Assembly (NCBI RefSeq): GCF_910589745.1 | Contig: NZ_OU342399.1 | Location: forward strand, 806,001 to 870,000 | Source of the DNA: Candidatus Arcticimaribacter forsetii | Lineage (GTDB): Bacteria; Bacteroidota; Bacteroidia; Flavobacteriales; Flavobacteriaceae | DNA length: 64,000 nucleotides | Direction of reading: 5' to 3' | Shown here: positions 8,827 to 20,600 of the stretch, piece after piece | Layout of the letters: each line of letters opens with the position of its first letter | Position numbering within the stretch: the first letter of the stretch is position 1 | Notes under the pieces: generated by a model | What the model was told of the DNA's origin: nothing | Databases searched by the model: none | The model's input: only the letters and a program-made list of their open reading frames with translations | Position numbers and translations under genes: made by a program

Positions 8827-9303
8827 ATGGAATATAAACGACTATCAACAGAACAATTTGAAGCCCTTCATGAGGAATTTGCCAAGTTTTTGGCAACCAA
8901 TTCTATTGATAAAAAGGAATGGGATCTTTTAAAATTAAATGAAATTGAGAAGGCTGAGGTTCTTCTCGATTTATTCAGTGATATGGTATGGAATGATATC
9001 TTAGATAAAGAACTTTTTATTGAGCATTTAAACCCAAATCACTTTTTTTTATTCGAGTGCTTGAAAGATGAAATTAACTTAATCCTCCTCAAATCTGAGG
9101 ATCATACAATAGATTTTACAAGTCCAAGTGGTCTTCAATGGGTTCAAGATAATTTTCAGTCTGAATCACTTTCTTTATTCCAATCTTCAAAAACTTATTC
9201 AAATCGAAAACAGGAAATTTTTGATCTAATTCAAAAAGGTGGGAACATAACAACGGGTACTTACTTTAAAAGTATCAGTTCTTTTCTTTCAAATCCTAGT
9301 TAA
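8827..9303 (+). CDS. DUF6495-like protein of unknown function
   Basis: A 158-residue acidic soluble protein. The pattern YKRLSTEQFEALHEEFAKFL, then IDKKEWDLLK, DLFSDMVWNDIL and a C-terminal IFDLIQKGGNITTG, matches a small conserved family of Bacteroidota that I recall as DUF6495; the assignment is from memory. No signal peptide, membrane segment or enzyme motif is visible. The ATG directly abuts the T tract of the upstream terminator, so expression needs read-through or a promoter lying within the terminator. hisS follows 39 bases later. Confidence 0.7.
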   Translation: MEYKRLSTEQFEALHEEFAKFLATNSIDKKEWDLLKLNEIEKAEVLLDLFSDMVWNDILDKELFIEHLNPNHFFLFECLKDEINLILLKSEDHTIDFTSPSGLQWVQDNFQSESLSLFQSSKTYSNRKQEIFDLIQKGGNITTGTYFKSISSFLSNPS

Positions 9304-9342
9304 AAATAAGATATTTGTTACAAGATTAAACAGATTCAATTA

Positions 9343-10722
9343 ATGAAACCATCAATACCAAAAGGTACTAGAGATTTTTCACCTAAGGAAGTAGCCCAAC
9401 GCAACTACTTAAAAAACATACTTTCTACTTCTTTTGAAACTTATGGTTTTGAACCGATAGAAACCCCATCCTTTGAAAAATCTTCAACATTATTGGGAAA
9501 GTATGGAGAAGAAGGAGATCGTTTAATCTTTAAAATTTTAAACTCTGGGGATAAACTTAAAAAAGCAAATACCGAAGCGTTATCTCAAGGAAAACTAGCT
9601 GCATTTTCGAATTCTTTAGCAGAGAAAGCCCTTCGATACGACTTAACAGTTCCTTTTGCTCGTTATGTAGTACAACATCAAAACGATATTAGTTTTCCTT
9701 TTAAAAGATACCAAATTCAACCAGTATGGCGTGCTGATCGACCGCAACATGGTCGTTTTCAAGAATTTTTTCAGTGTGATGCAGATGTTGTAGGAAGCAC
9801 ATCTCTCTGGCAAGAAATTGAATTGTGTGGTTTATATGATTATGTTTTTGATAAATTAAATTTAAAGGATACTTGTCTCAAAATAAATAATCGTAAAATA
9901 CTAGCCGGAATAGCTGAAGTTCTTGATGAGTCTGATCGAATTATCGACTTTACAGTTGCTCTTGATAAATTAGACAAAATTGGTCAGGATGGCGTGATTG
10001 ATGAATTAATCTCTAAAGGTTTTTCGAACGAAGCAATTGATAAGGTTTTACCTTTAATGGGTCTTACAGGTGACTTTAAGTCTAAATTAGATTTACTCTC
10101 TACCTTTTTAAAAGATTCTGAAATCGGAACAAAAGGGGTAGAGGAGCTGCAGTTTGTTGTTGATCAAGTTTCTTCAATTGGACTTAAATCCATGATATTG
10201 GATATTGATGTAACTCTAGCTCGTGGTTTAAATTATTATACAGGATGTATTTTTGAAGTTGCTGCTCCCACGGGTGTTAAGATGGGTTCTATAGGTGGGG
10301 GAGGACGTTACGACGATCTTACTGCCGGTTTTGGTTTGAAAAACACGAGCGGTGTAGGAATTTCCTTTGGATTTGATCGTATTTATTTAGTCTTGGAAGA
10401 ACTTAATTTATTTCCTTCTTCTGCTCAAAATGGTACTCAGATTTTATTTGCAAATTTTGGGGAAGAATATGCGCTCCAATGTAATCAAATGATTAAAAAA
10501 CTCAGAAATAACCAGATCCGTTCTGAATTTTATCCAGAATCGACAAAGATGAAAAAGCAATTTTCTTATGCAAACGCTAAAGAAATTCCATTTCTATTTG
10601 TAATGGGATCTGATGAGTTAGCTACTAAAACTTTTGTTTTAAAGAATATGGAGACAGGCATACAAACTTCATATCCAATTGATGATTTTCTCGAGGTTAT
10701 TAAAAACGAATTAAATTCTTAA
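9343..10722 (+). CDS. hisS: Histidyl-tRNA synthetase
   Basis: Class II aminoacyl-tRNA synthetase that charges tRNA-His. Motif 1 begins near PKGTRDFSPKEVAQRNYL, motif 2 is seen as RYQIQPVWRADRPQHGRFQEF, the HisA-type motif as LDIDVTLARGLNYYTG, and motif 3 as GVGISFGFDRIYL. The anticodon-binding domain covers the last 100 residues. Length 459 is normal. The stop codon overlaps the end of the convergent lipoprotein gene by four bases. Confidence 0.96.
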   Translation: MKPSIPKGTRDFSPKEVAQRNYLKNILSTSFETYGFEPIETPSFEKSSTLLGKYGEEGDRLIFKILNSGDKLKKANTEALSQGKLAAFSNSLAEKALRYDLTVPFARYVVQHQNDISFPFKRYQIQPVWRADRPQHGRFQEFFQCDADVVGSTSLWQEIELCGLYDYVFDKLNLKDTCLKINNRKILAGIAEVLDESDRIIDFTVALDKLDKIGQDGVIDELISKGFSNEAIDKVLPLMGLTGDFKSKLDLLSTFLKDSEIGTKGVEELQFVVDQVSSIGLKSMILDIDVTLARGLNYYTGCIFEVAAPTGVKMGSIGGGGRYDDLTAGFGLKNTSGVGISFGFDRIYLVLEELNLFPSSAQNGTQILFANFGEEYALQCNQMIKKLRNNQIRSEFYPESTKMKKQFSYANAKEIPFLFVMGSDELATKTFVLKNMETGIQTSYPIDDFLEVIKNELNS

Positions 10723-11417
10723 TTCGTTCTAAAAGAGTACACCCCAGAATTACTTTTATTTCCGTTTGTGTCTACCGCAATAATTTTCCAACTATAAGCA
10801 GAATTACTATCAACCGCAATACTTGTACTGGTATTTGCATTCACTGCATCTACTTGTTTTAGAAAAGTACTGGCGTCTGTGGTGTCTAAATAAATTTCAT
10901 AATAATCCAAATCACCATCTACATCCGATCCGTTCCAGTTTAGAGTAATATTCCCCTCTACTGGCGTCACCGAAGTTCCAGATCTTGGCGCTAATATTTC
11001 CGATGGAAAAGGAGCATAATTGGTTACACCCGACCCTGCTAAATAAAACCTCCAAGTTGATGAATTCGCGTTTTGACTTCCCTCTTCTCCAATTGCTGTT
11101 ATATTCCAAGAATATGGAGTTGCTTTCAATAAGGTAACACTCAGTGAAGTCCCTGTAGTTTCTAGAGTTTCTCTTTGGTTGTTGTTTAAGTTGGTTACAC
11201 TCAAACGATAGGTTTCTACATTTGCAGCAGAACTCCATCGGAACTCCAAACTACTCTGTGAGTCATTAAGTGAAGTCCCTTCTTGACAAGTTTCTTCGTT
11301 TAAAGGAAAACTCAAAGAGGGTGTTCCAGGTTCTAAAGGTGGTGGCGGAGAACTGGAACAACTCCACAATAAAATTGTAATACTAAACAGTGTGCTTAGG
11401 GTTTGTATAGTTTTCAT
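10719..11417 (-). CDS. Lipoprotein with two FnIII-like domains
   Basis: A 232-residue predicted lipoprotein. The signal peptide ends in LLWSC, a lipobox with Cys near residue 20, followed by a Ser/Pro-rich linker. Two beta-sandwich units are suggested: one with LEFRWSSAANVETYRLSVTNL and YSWNITAIGEEG, the second with LNWNGSDVDGDLDYYEIYLD and YSWKIIAVDTNGN. These are fibronectin type III-like repeats. It begins five bases after the giant adhesin gene on the same strand, so the two are almost certainly cotranscribed; a role as outer-membrane partner of the adhesin is inferred from position only. Confidence 0.75.
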   Translation of the reverse strand: MKTIQTLSTLFSITILLWSCSSSPPPPLEPGTPSLSFPLNEETCQEGTSLNDSQSSLEFRWSSAANVETYRLSVTNLNNNQRETLETTGTSLSVTLLKATPYSWNITAIGEEGSQNANSSTWRFYLAGSGVTNYAPFPSEILAPRSGTSVTPVEGNITLNWNGSDVDGDLDYYEIYLDTTDASTFLKQVDAVNANTSTSIAVDSNSAYSWKIIAVDTNGNKSNSGVYSFRTN

Positions 11418-11422
11418 ATGAA

Positions 11423-11660
11423 TTATTCTTTAATAACAATTTGAGATTGATTAACAGAAGCATTATTAACCTTTACAATATAACTTCCGCTTATTAAACT
11501 AGAGGTGTTTATATAAACTGTTCTTTCGGTAGCAGTTAATGCATATTGTGCTACCATAACCGTTCTTCCATCACTAGAATAAAGCTCGATATTGGCTTCT
11601 AATTCTGTTCCACCAACATATACTGCTAAGGTGTCATTAAATGGATTAGGAGCTGTTACA
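11423..11660 (-). other. T9SS type A C-terminal sorting domain
   Basis: The final 75 or so residues begin with [13 protein letters not shown], followed by [10 protein letters not shown], the GSYIVKVNN turn and end in QSQIVIKE. This PNPF...G-Y-x-V-x-V...x-K/E pattern is the type A sorting signal recognised by the type IX secretion system of gliding and non-gliding Bacteroidota. Confidence 0.85.
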
Positions 11661-14600
11661 ACGGCATCTGAACTAAAGTATGACTGCTCGAAGATACCCT
11701 GACAAGCAATTCCAGTAGTTATAGAAACAGTATTGACTCCTTTATACAGACATAGGGTGTATTCGCTCTCAGTGGTTTGCTCTGTGATTCCGTTATGTGT
11801 AATCGAGTAACTTTCTCCTCCACTAAGTTTATAACTTACCGTATTGTCGCTTTTATTTGAAGAAGCATAAACCGATAATGGCTGTGGCTCGTTTATAGTT
11901 ACATCAAAACAACGTTCAAATTCACTTGCATCTACTCCGTCTACTGTAACACAAATAGAATATGATCCTTGTGATAAGTTATCTAAACTCCAATTACTAC
12001 TGTTTAAAGTTTGGGTTTGATTAACTGCTCCACTGATATCAATTTGATACGTTAGAGAGGTGTCTTCTACAGACAAGCTAATGCTGTTAGTGTCCTGACA
12101 TTTCTCTGTTTTGGAAAGAGAGAAATTGCTCGGAGGCAGATAGAAAATAACACAACCGTTATTATTAACTAAAGAACCGTAAGGAGTATCGGCACATCGG
12201 TCGAACGGATTCCAAACCCCATCGTGATCGGCATCATCCGAAACATCCCCAACACCATCACCATCGCTATCTTCTTGATTTGGATTATAAACAAGAGGAC
12301 TGTTATCCAAGATGTCTACAACACCATCACCATCGGTGTCCTCAATTGGTGTCACAGCAACTGTTTGTAGTTGAATTGCAGTAGCGTTTCCTTCGGGCAC
12401 TACCAGGTTAGTTTGTGTTACTACGACCGGTACATTAGTATCTCCATCTTCGGTATTAACATTGATGACTTCTACTTCATAGATGTTATCACGATTATGA
12501 TCCTGAGGGTTGTCGTAATCTGGAGGAACAATAAAGTCTAAGTAATCTTCAGATTCTCCTTCTCCATTTTTTTGAACTTCTGGGGATCGAATTGTAAATA
12601 ATCCAGCATCTGCTCCACCACTAATTTTCTTTTTAATTTTCCATTTACCTACACCCTTAGTAACATTAGGATTATAATATCTCGAATGATCTACTTTAGC
12701 ACTTCCTGTTTCTCCACTAACATTAAAAACACCTAGAGAGAATGGAGAAAAAGTATACGTATTCGGAATGTCTAAAACTCGAAGTTTGATTATTCCATGA
12801 GCAGATATACCTCTGCTGTTTGTTGCTCTAATTTTAACTGAGAGTAGTTTTTTATCTTCAAAATCAATTGGACTAGTTAAATAAATAATATTCCCTTCGA
12901 GTTTAAAATAATCAGAATCCCTTCCTTCAACAATAGTAAGTCCAATTTCATTGCTTCCATTGGCTAAAGGAGGGTTGTTGTCGAAAGCTATAATTTTTCC
13001 TAGACGATCATTAACGGGAAGCTCCATGTCGATGTTTTTAGTTTCAATACGCTCAAATTGATTTGAGTAAATTGTTGGTGGGTTATAAGGACAACCATTC
13101 ACATCAATTGGAGTTCCAGCAGGGGTATTAGCACAATAATCTTTTTTATTTTTTACTCCATCTCCGTCATCATCTAAGTCTAATTGATCTTCAGAACATC
13201 CATTTTCGTCAACAGTATCTCCGAGGATTGTTTCAGGACAACGATCAAATTGATTTTCAACACCGTCTTGATCGTCGTCGAGTTGACCCTCATGACAACC
13301 TTCTTCGTTTACTTCAAGTCCTAATGCTGTATTCAAACATTTATCCTCCAAATCCAATACACCGTCTAAATCTTTGTCTAATTCAATTTGTAACTCAGTG
13401 CATCCAAATTCGTTCACTATTTCCCCGATTGGAGTATCGTTACATAAATCATTTTCGTTTTCAACACCGTCTAAGTCAAAGTCATTTTCAAGCTGACTTT
13501 CAGAACAACCATGTTCATTAACCTTTTCGGTTAAAGGAGTGTCTGGACATAAGTCCACATCGTCCATTACTTTGTCATAATCGGTATCTATTTCACTAAG
13601 AGAACATCCAAATTCATTAACTAGTTTTCCTTTTTCAGTATCTGGGCAAGAATCTATAGTATCCGGAACACCATCTAAGTCTTCATCATACACAGCAACT
13701 TCCTCAAGTTCTACTATTGTACATCCACTAGAATCGACTAGGGCTCCTGAAGGGGAATCATTGCAACGATCTAGAGTATTGGGAACCCCATCATTGTCAT
13801 CATCTTTATTTTCTTCAAGTATTTCTGTGTCTTTTTGAGAACATCCAAATTCATCAACTAATTCTCCAAGAGGTGTTTCTGGACACTGGTCAAAGTCATT
13901 TTCAACGCCATCTAAGTCACTATCTTTTTGAGCAATTGAACAACCAGACTCATCAACTTGAACACCTATTTCAGAATCAGGACAAGCATCATCATCGTCT
14001 AAAATACCATCTAAATCTTGATCTTTTTGGATTCTGGAACATCCATTTTCATCAACTTTTACACCTTCTTTAGTGCCAAAACATTTATCTTCAACATTGA
14101 GAACACCGTCAAGATCTTCATCTATTTGAATACGCGCACAGCCATTTTCATCAACAACAGAATCTATTTCTGTTTCTGGACATTGATCTAAAATATTAAT
14201 TACTCCATCTTGATCTAGGTCATTTTGTAAACTAGAACAGCCTTTTGCGTCAACATCTTCTCCTCGAGGAGTGTTTTTACATTCATCCAAGCGATTAACA
14301 ACTCCGTCTTTGTCATCATCTCTTTGATTAAAACTACAGCCGTTTTCGTCTACTTCTTCTCCTGACGGAGTTTCAGGACAAAGATCAAATTCATCTACAA
14401 TCCCATCTAGATCAGAATCTGGAATAAATTCAAAGGTATTATTCTCATTAAAGGAGCTTGTTGCATTACCTGATGCATCTTGAATTGGGTCTGACAACTG
14501 AACTGTAATCATTTGTCCTTCAGAAATCACTCCAGTTACAGTAAATGAAAGTTTGTAGGAAGTTCCATTTTGTGTTAATGATTGAGGAATCGAATTAACT

Positions 14601-17600
14601 AATGTAGCAGAGCCCGTACTTAGTGATAAACTTAAGTTGGTTGAGCTAATTGTAGAGGAATCACTAAGGTAGGCAAGTTCGTTGAGTGTTATGATCAAGG
14701 ATTGATCATCAATGACACTCCCTTCAATTATTCGTGGTGCATCTGTATCGTATAATGTTATCGTACCAGTAGCTTGGGATGTAGATACTGGATTTCCTAC
14801 AACATCAAATATAGAGTTGGTATTGATGTTAATCGATAATTTCTCATTACCTGAGGTTATACCTTCAAGATTGAAAGTTAAGATATAACTAGAATCTTCA
14901 TTTACAACTGAAATTGGTGTTGCGCTCATTAATTTAGCAGTACCCCCTTCAATTGCTAAATTGAAATCTTCTGGAACTAAAGTTCCTGATGCTACATTAT
15001 TTTCATAAGATGAAAACACCTCATCTGAGAATTGAATTGTAACAGATCCGTTATTAGAAGACAGATAAATAGTTTCAATAACAGGAGGGTCATTGTCTAG
15101 GATATAACTTAATACTTGGTTGCTGTCTGTGGAAGTTGTGTTTCCAGCTTTATCTTCAACAACAACAGATGCCGTATATGTTCCGCTTTCTCCATCTGGA
15201 ACTTTCCATTCGTAAGTCCAGTTTGTTGGAGAGTTTGTTGCCGTCATTACTTCATTAATGTCTCCAATAGATATTGTTGGAGCCTGAATTATAGATTCAC
15301 TTATGATTACAAAAAACGTGATATCCTGACCCGAACGCACATTTTCTGTTGAGTTATTTGAACCAAACTGTATGGTTGGTTGTGTATTATCTAATATATA
15401 AGTTAAACTCGATGTTCCTGAAAAAGTATTACCACCAAAATCTATAGCAGAATCTATTTTAACGTAAATAGGACCATCATCGAAATTTAATTCACTTACT
15501 TCAATAAAGTATGTCCAGTTATTTTGAGTGGTAGATTCACTCATTTCATAAGACTCAGTTTGATTATTATTTGATATTTGAATCGTTGGAGTATTAGATA
15601 AACTTTCTGAGAAAACGGCATTAATCAATATTTCATCCCCGGATTTAATCCACTGATCCTCTTGATCATCTGTTAATTCAACTTCAGGAGCAGTATTGTC
15701 AATTACAAATGCTAGGGAAGAAGTTCCGGTATATGAATTCCCACTAAGGTCCGTTCCAGAAACAGTAGCAGTAACCTCGGTAGAAACGGTAGACGACACA
15801 GTCCAATTATAGGTCCAAATAGCAGATGAAGATGTAGCGCTCATAGCTACATTTGTTGCTTGTCCTCCCGAAATATTTATGGTTGGTGTAGCATTCATAG
15901 CTTCAGAGAAGGTCGCCGTTACCGTAATACTATCTCCGTTATTTATAGTAGTTGTTGGACTTGCGTTGTGTGACATAGTGACGATGGGCGATACGGTATC
16001 TATCACGCCTGTATAAAGCTGAAAAATTTCAGAAGAAGTTAATGTGCGATTCCAAATCCCGATGTCATCGAGTTTACCTCTAAAAAGTTGATTTGCAACT
16101 GAAACACCGGAGCTTTGAGGTCTGTATTTACCAATAAATGTTTCAAAATCATTTTGATGATTTCCTCCTGATCGACTAAGATTAGTTGATTGAACTAGGG
16201 TTCCATTAATATAAACTCTAATCTTTGATTCATCGTAGGTTATTGCATAATGGATCCACTCATTGGCATTAATGTTTCTAATATGATCAATATCAGTAAT
16301 ACTTCCATTGGATTGTTGTCCAATACCTACTCTTAATTTAGAGGAACCGTCGTTAGAATCGATTAATACCCCATAATTGTAGCCGTAACCATCTGTACCT
16401 GAATTATTGCTATTTCTTCCTAAAATTGAGTTGTTATTATAATCTAGGTCAGATAGATTGAACCATGATGAAAAAGTTAGTGAACCACTTGGATTCAAAG
16501 AAGAATCGTTTCCAATACTTATAAAATCATCGGAACCATCAAAGCTATAAGAGGAGTTTTGATTATTATTTCTGTCAGCGTTAAGAGTAGATCCGTTCAC
16601 AGTACCGTTGTTCCCATTACCACTCTCGTCATAAGCATTTCCATAAAAAGGATACCATGCAACCAGCCCATTTATAGGGAGGTAACTTGGTAACTGTTTC
16701 ATAATATAGAAGGATAATGTATCTGTTCCAGTATATGAATTCCCGCTAAGGTCAGTTCCAGAAACAGTTGCAGTAACCTCAGTGGAAACGGTAGACGAGA
16801 CTGTCCAGTTATAAGTCCAAACAGAAGAAGAGTTAGTAGCGCTCATAGCGGTGTTAATATCAACCCCACTTATATGAATGGTTGGAGTAGCACTCATAGC
16901 TTCACTAAATGTCGCAGTAACAGTTACAGTTTCATTATAATTTACTTGAGTAGAAGAAGCACTAGATTCTAATGATAATAGAGTAGGTGATGAAGTGTCA
17001 ACAACTACAATGTTAAAGGTAAGACTATCTGTTGCAGAGACAACATTTCCTAGGTCATCTGTAGCAGTAGTATTGATATTTACTTCTGTAGAATTAGTGG
17101 AAGATACAGTCCAACTGTATTCCCATTGATTATACATAGCATTTTTCCATTTCCAACCCCCTGAAGGTTCTGAATAATTTGGATCGTTGGTGTCTTGATA
17201 TAATCCGATCCAAAAAGGACGATTAGCATAAACATCAACCGATGAATCCACAAATAAACTATTTATATAGTTAAATTCGGATGATGTTTCGATGGTTAAT
17301 AAACGCGCATTAATTGCACTTAAAGCTTGATTTATTTCTGCAATTGTATTGTATTTGTCTGTAGAAATAAAATAATTTGAACTACCATAACTACCAACCT
17401 TAACATAATCAGAAATATTATTTATATGTTCATCTACTTCTATGAATACAGAAAGACGATCTGAATTTTCAAAGTAATCATTTATTCTAATTTGATTATA
17501 CTGAGAATGCGAACTAGGTAAGTTAACATCAAAGCTTATAGTAGCATAATCTTCTCCAGATCCAGCGTTATTTGGTTCAACGTATTGTTCTGAATAATTT

Positions 17601-20600
17601 TTAATCCAATTTTGAGTAAAATCATAATCACTCACTGGAGTCATCGAATCAGTTGTAGTTCCTGAATTTGAATTAAAAATGATTTGAGCATTAGTAGTTG
17701 GTTTTGAATAATAGGCTGTTATCGAAACAAGTTCTGTGTAGGCAATATTCTCTGTTGAAGGAGCAATAATCGGATCTTTTGACGGAGTTTCCCATGAAAG
17801 TGAAACAGTAGCAGGTACAGATTCCTCAATCATGGTAAAGTTAAGCGTTTCAGTACTAGTATAATTATTTCCAGTCAGGTCCGTTCCTGATACAGATGCA
17901 GATATCGAAGGGACATAGCTGTCTGGAGCTGTGTATTTATAAATCCAATTTTCTGAATTAATGGAAACTGGGCGTACATGAGTTTTAAAAATATAATCCC
18001 AGCTATCATCATTACTAGCTCTACCACCCGAGTATGGGTTGTTGGTGCTTAAGTCTAAAAATCCTACGTTTTGATTCCCAGAGGTAAGAACTAATTGCAT
18101 GGTAAGTACATCACCTTGAGTAACATCAATATTCTTGTCTGTCACATCAAAAGCAATAAATTCTACTCCAATATAATTACCGTCAGCATCGTTATAAGCA
18201 GGAGTATAAAGCCCTTGACTTTCTGCAAGTAGGTTGCCCGAAGTACCAGAGCCAGAATATAATAGAATCGCAACTGGTTGTGGCTCTCCATCAATTACAG
18301 GGTTCCCCATTTCCCACTCTACTTTTGTTAATCGTCCTGTTGTTGAAACAGTAAAAGATTGCCATTGATCTAGTCCACCAGCTCCAGAACCTGAAGTCAA
18401 GTTTTGTTGATCTACAGCTTCTATCCCGAAGGAATAGGAAGACATTAAATGGTTGGTTAGGGTGTCATTTGAGAATTGAATGGTTGGGGTATTTGCCATT
18501 GATTCAGAGAAATTGGCAACAATGATAGTTTCTTGATTGTATTCTAAAACAAGATCAGTATCAGAACTAGTAAATGCTAATAGTGTTGGTGAAGTGGTAT
18601 CTACAGGGCTGACATTAACTGTTAAATAAATATCATCATCAAAATCATCTTCCGTATCCCCTGGTCCTACAGAAAGAATTTCACTTCCATTGAATTCACC
18701 TGTGTAAGAAACCGTTATTGTAACCGTGTTTCTATCATCAGAAATAGATACTGCAGTCGGGTTTGCCATAGTTAAAGAAGCATTTCCAGTGTATGAAGAC
18801 GAATCGACTATTAGATCAAGCTTAAAATCAGTTGTTAATAATGTTTCATCACTTGGAATTTCTTCAAGGAAAACAAGACTTAAACCATTATTAGATTGAT
18901 CAAAACTTATATCGCTAATTCCAATTTCGTTTGCATTTCTTAAGAATGGGTAACCGTCATTTATATTTCCCGAGGTAATCCATGTATTTTCAAAATCCCA
19001 TTCTTCATTTATTTCTAATTTTTTTAGGGTATCTGAACTAACATCAGAATCAACTCCATTTCCTGATCCATCAGAAGAAATACCACTTAGATCAGAAGAC
19101 CAATAATTTTCATCACCTTCAATGCTACAACTATTACAGCTGGCTTGATAACCGATAAGACCTCCAATTCCTGAGTTGTTAGATGATAATGAAACAGTTC
19201 CTGTAGAATAATTCTTGACTCTTCCTGAATTGTCATCATCCACTTGATCCCATCCTATAAGTCCACCTACAGCATTGTAACTCGCAGAAACATTTGATCT
19301 GGAATAGTTGTTAGATAGATTTGAATAGGAGTTTTTCCCAAGAAGACCTCCCACCATATAATTCCCAGACACAGATCCGGTTGAGTAGGATTTTGAAATA
19401 TTTGAATAGTAGTTTAGATTTCCAACCAGACCGCCAGTAATTTGATAATCATCAGAATCTCCAGTTCCTCCAACAACATCTCCTTCATAATAACTGCTTG
19501 TAACTGTTGAGTATTTATAAACTTTACCCGCTAAACCACCAACAGTATTATCACCTGTAACAGAGGAATCGTTAATGAAAACAGAGTGTATTTTCACATA
19601 ATTACTGCTGCTGTAACCTTCAATATTTCCTGCAAGAACCCCAACAAATTCAGCTCCTGAGATATTGGCATTTTCAAAATAAATATTTTTTATACTGACA
19701 CCAGAACTTCCGTAGCTTGGTTTTATTTCACCGAAAAGACCAATGTAATTTTGGGTTGGTCTGTTTATTTTTAAATCAAAAATGAAATAACCCTGTCCGT
19801 CATAGTTTCCACTAAAACTCGTAGACTCGTCTCCAATAGGGCTCCATCCAAGATTATTATTTAAAGAAGAAGTAATACCCGCTTCGATGTCATTTGTTTG
19901 AATGTAGTGTTTATTCCATCGATCACTATCTTCAGATATCCATAATAGATTACTAAATGAATTAATTTGATAAGGTGAGCTAGAGGATCCATCCCCAGTT
20001 TCGGGAGCTTCACTACCATTTGACCCATCAGGGCAAGTTCCAAAATTAGGAATATTGGATGAATCTAAGGTGGTGTTCCTTTTATTAAAATTAGTGTAAT
20101 TAATAACATTTTTGACACACCATCCCGAAAGATTTTGATTAAATAGAGAATTATTTTGAAACATTGCAATCATAGAAGTCACACTAGAAGTATCCCAACT
20201 AGATATATCTTGATTAAATGCATTTGCACCCCAAAACATACCTTCCATTGTAGTTACAGAAGACACATCCCAACCACCAATGCCGTAACTAAATCCAGAC
20301 TGAGCAAATGTATAATTCATTGAAATAACATTAGAAACGTCCCATTGACTTATGTCTTGGTTAAAATCATATGCATTATGAAACATATTTGTCATATTAG
20401 TTACTGAAGAAGTATCCCAAAAACTGATATCGGAATTAAATGAGTCATTATTATGAAACAATCCTCCCATATCCGTAACAAGGGTAGTGCAAAGATTGTA
20501 GTTCTCAGCTGCTATTTGAGTAGCAATAGATAAATCGTCAACAACTGTATATGTTGTTCCATCAATATCAATAGTGTCTCCCGCTGTTGCCTCTGGACAC

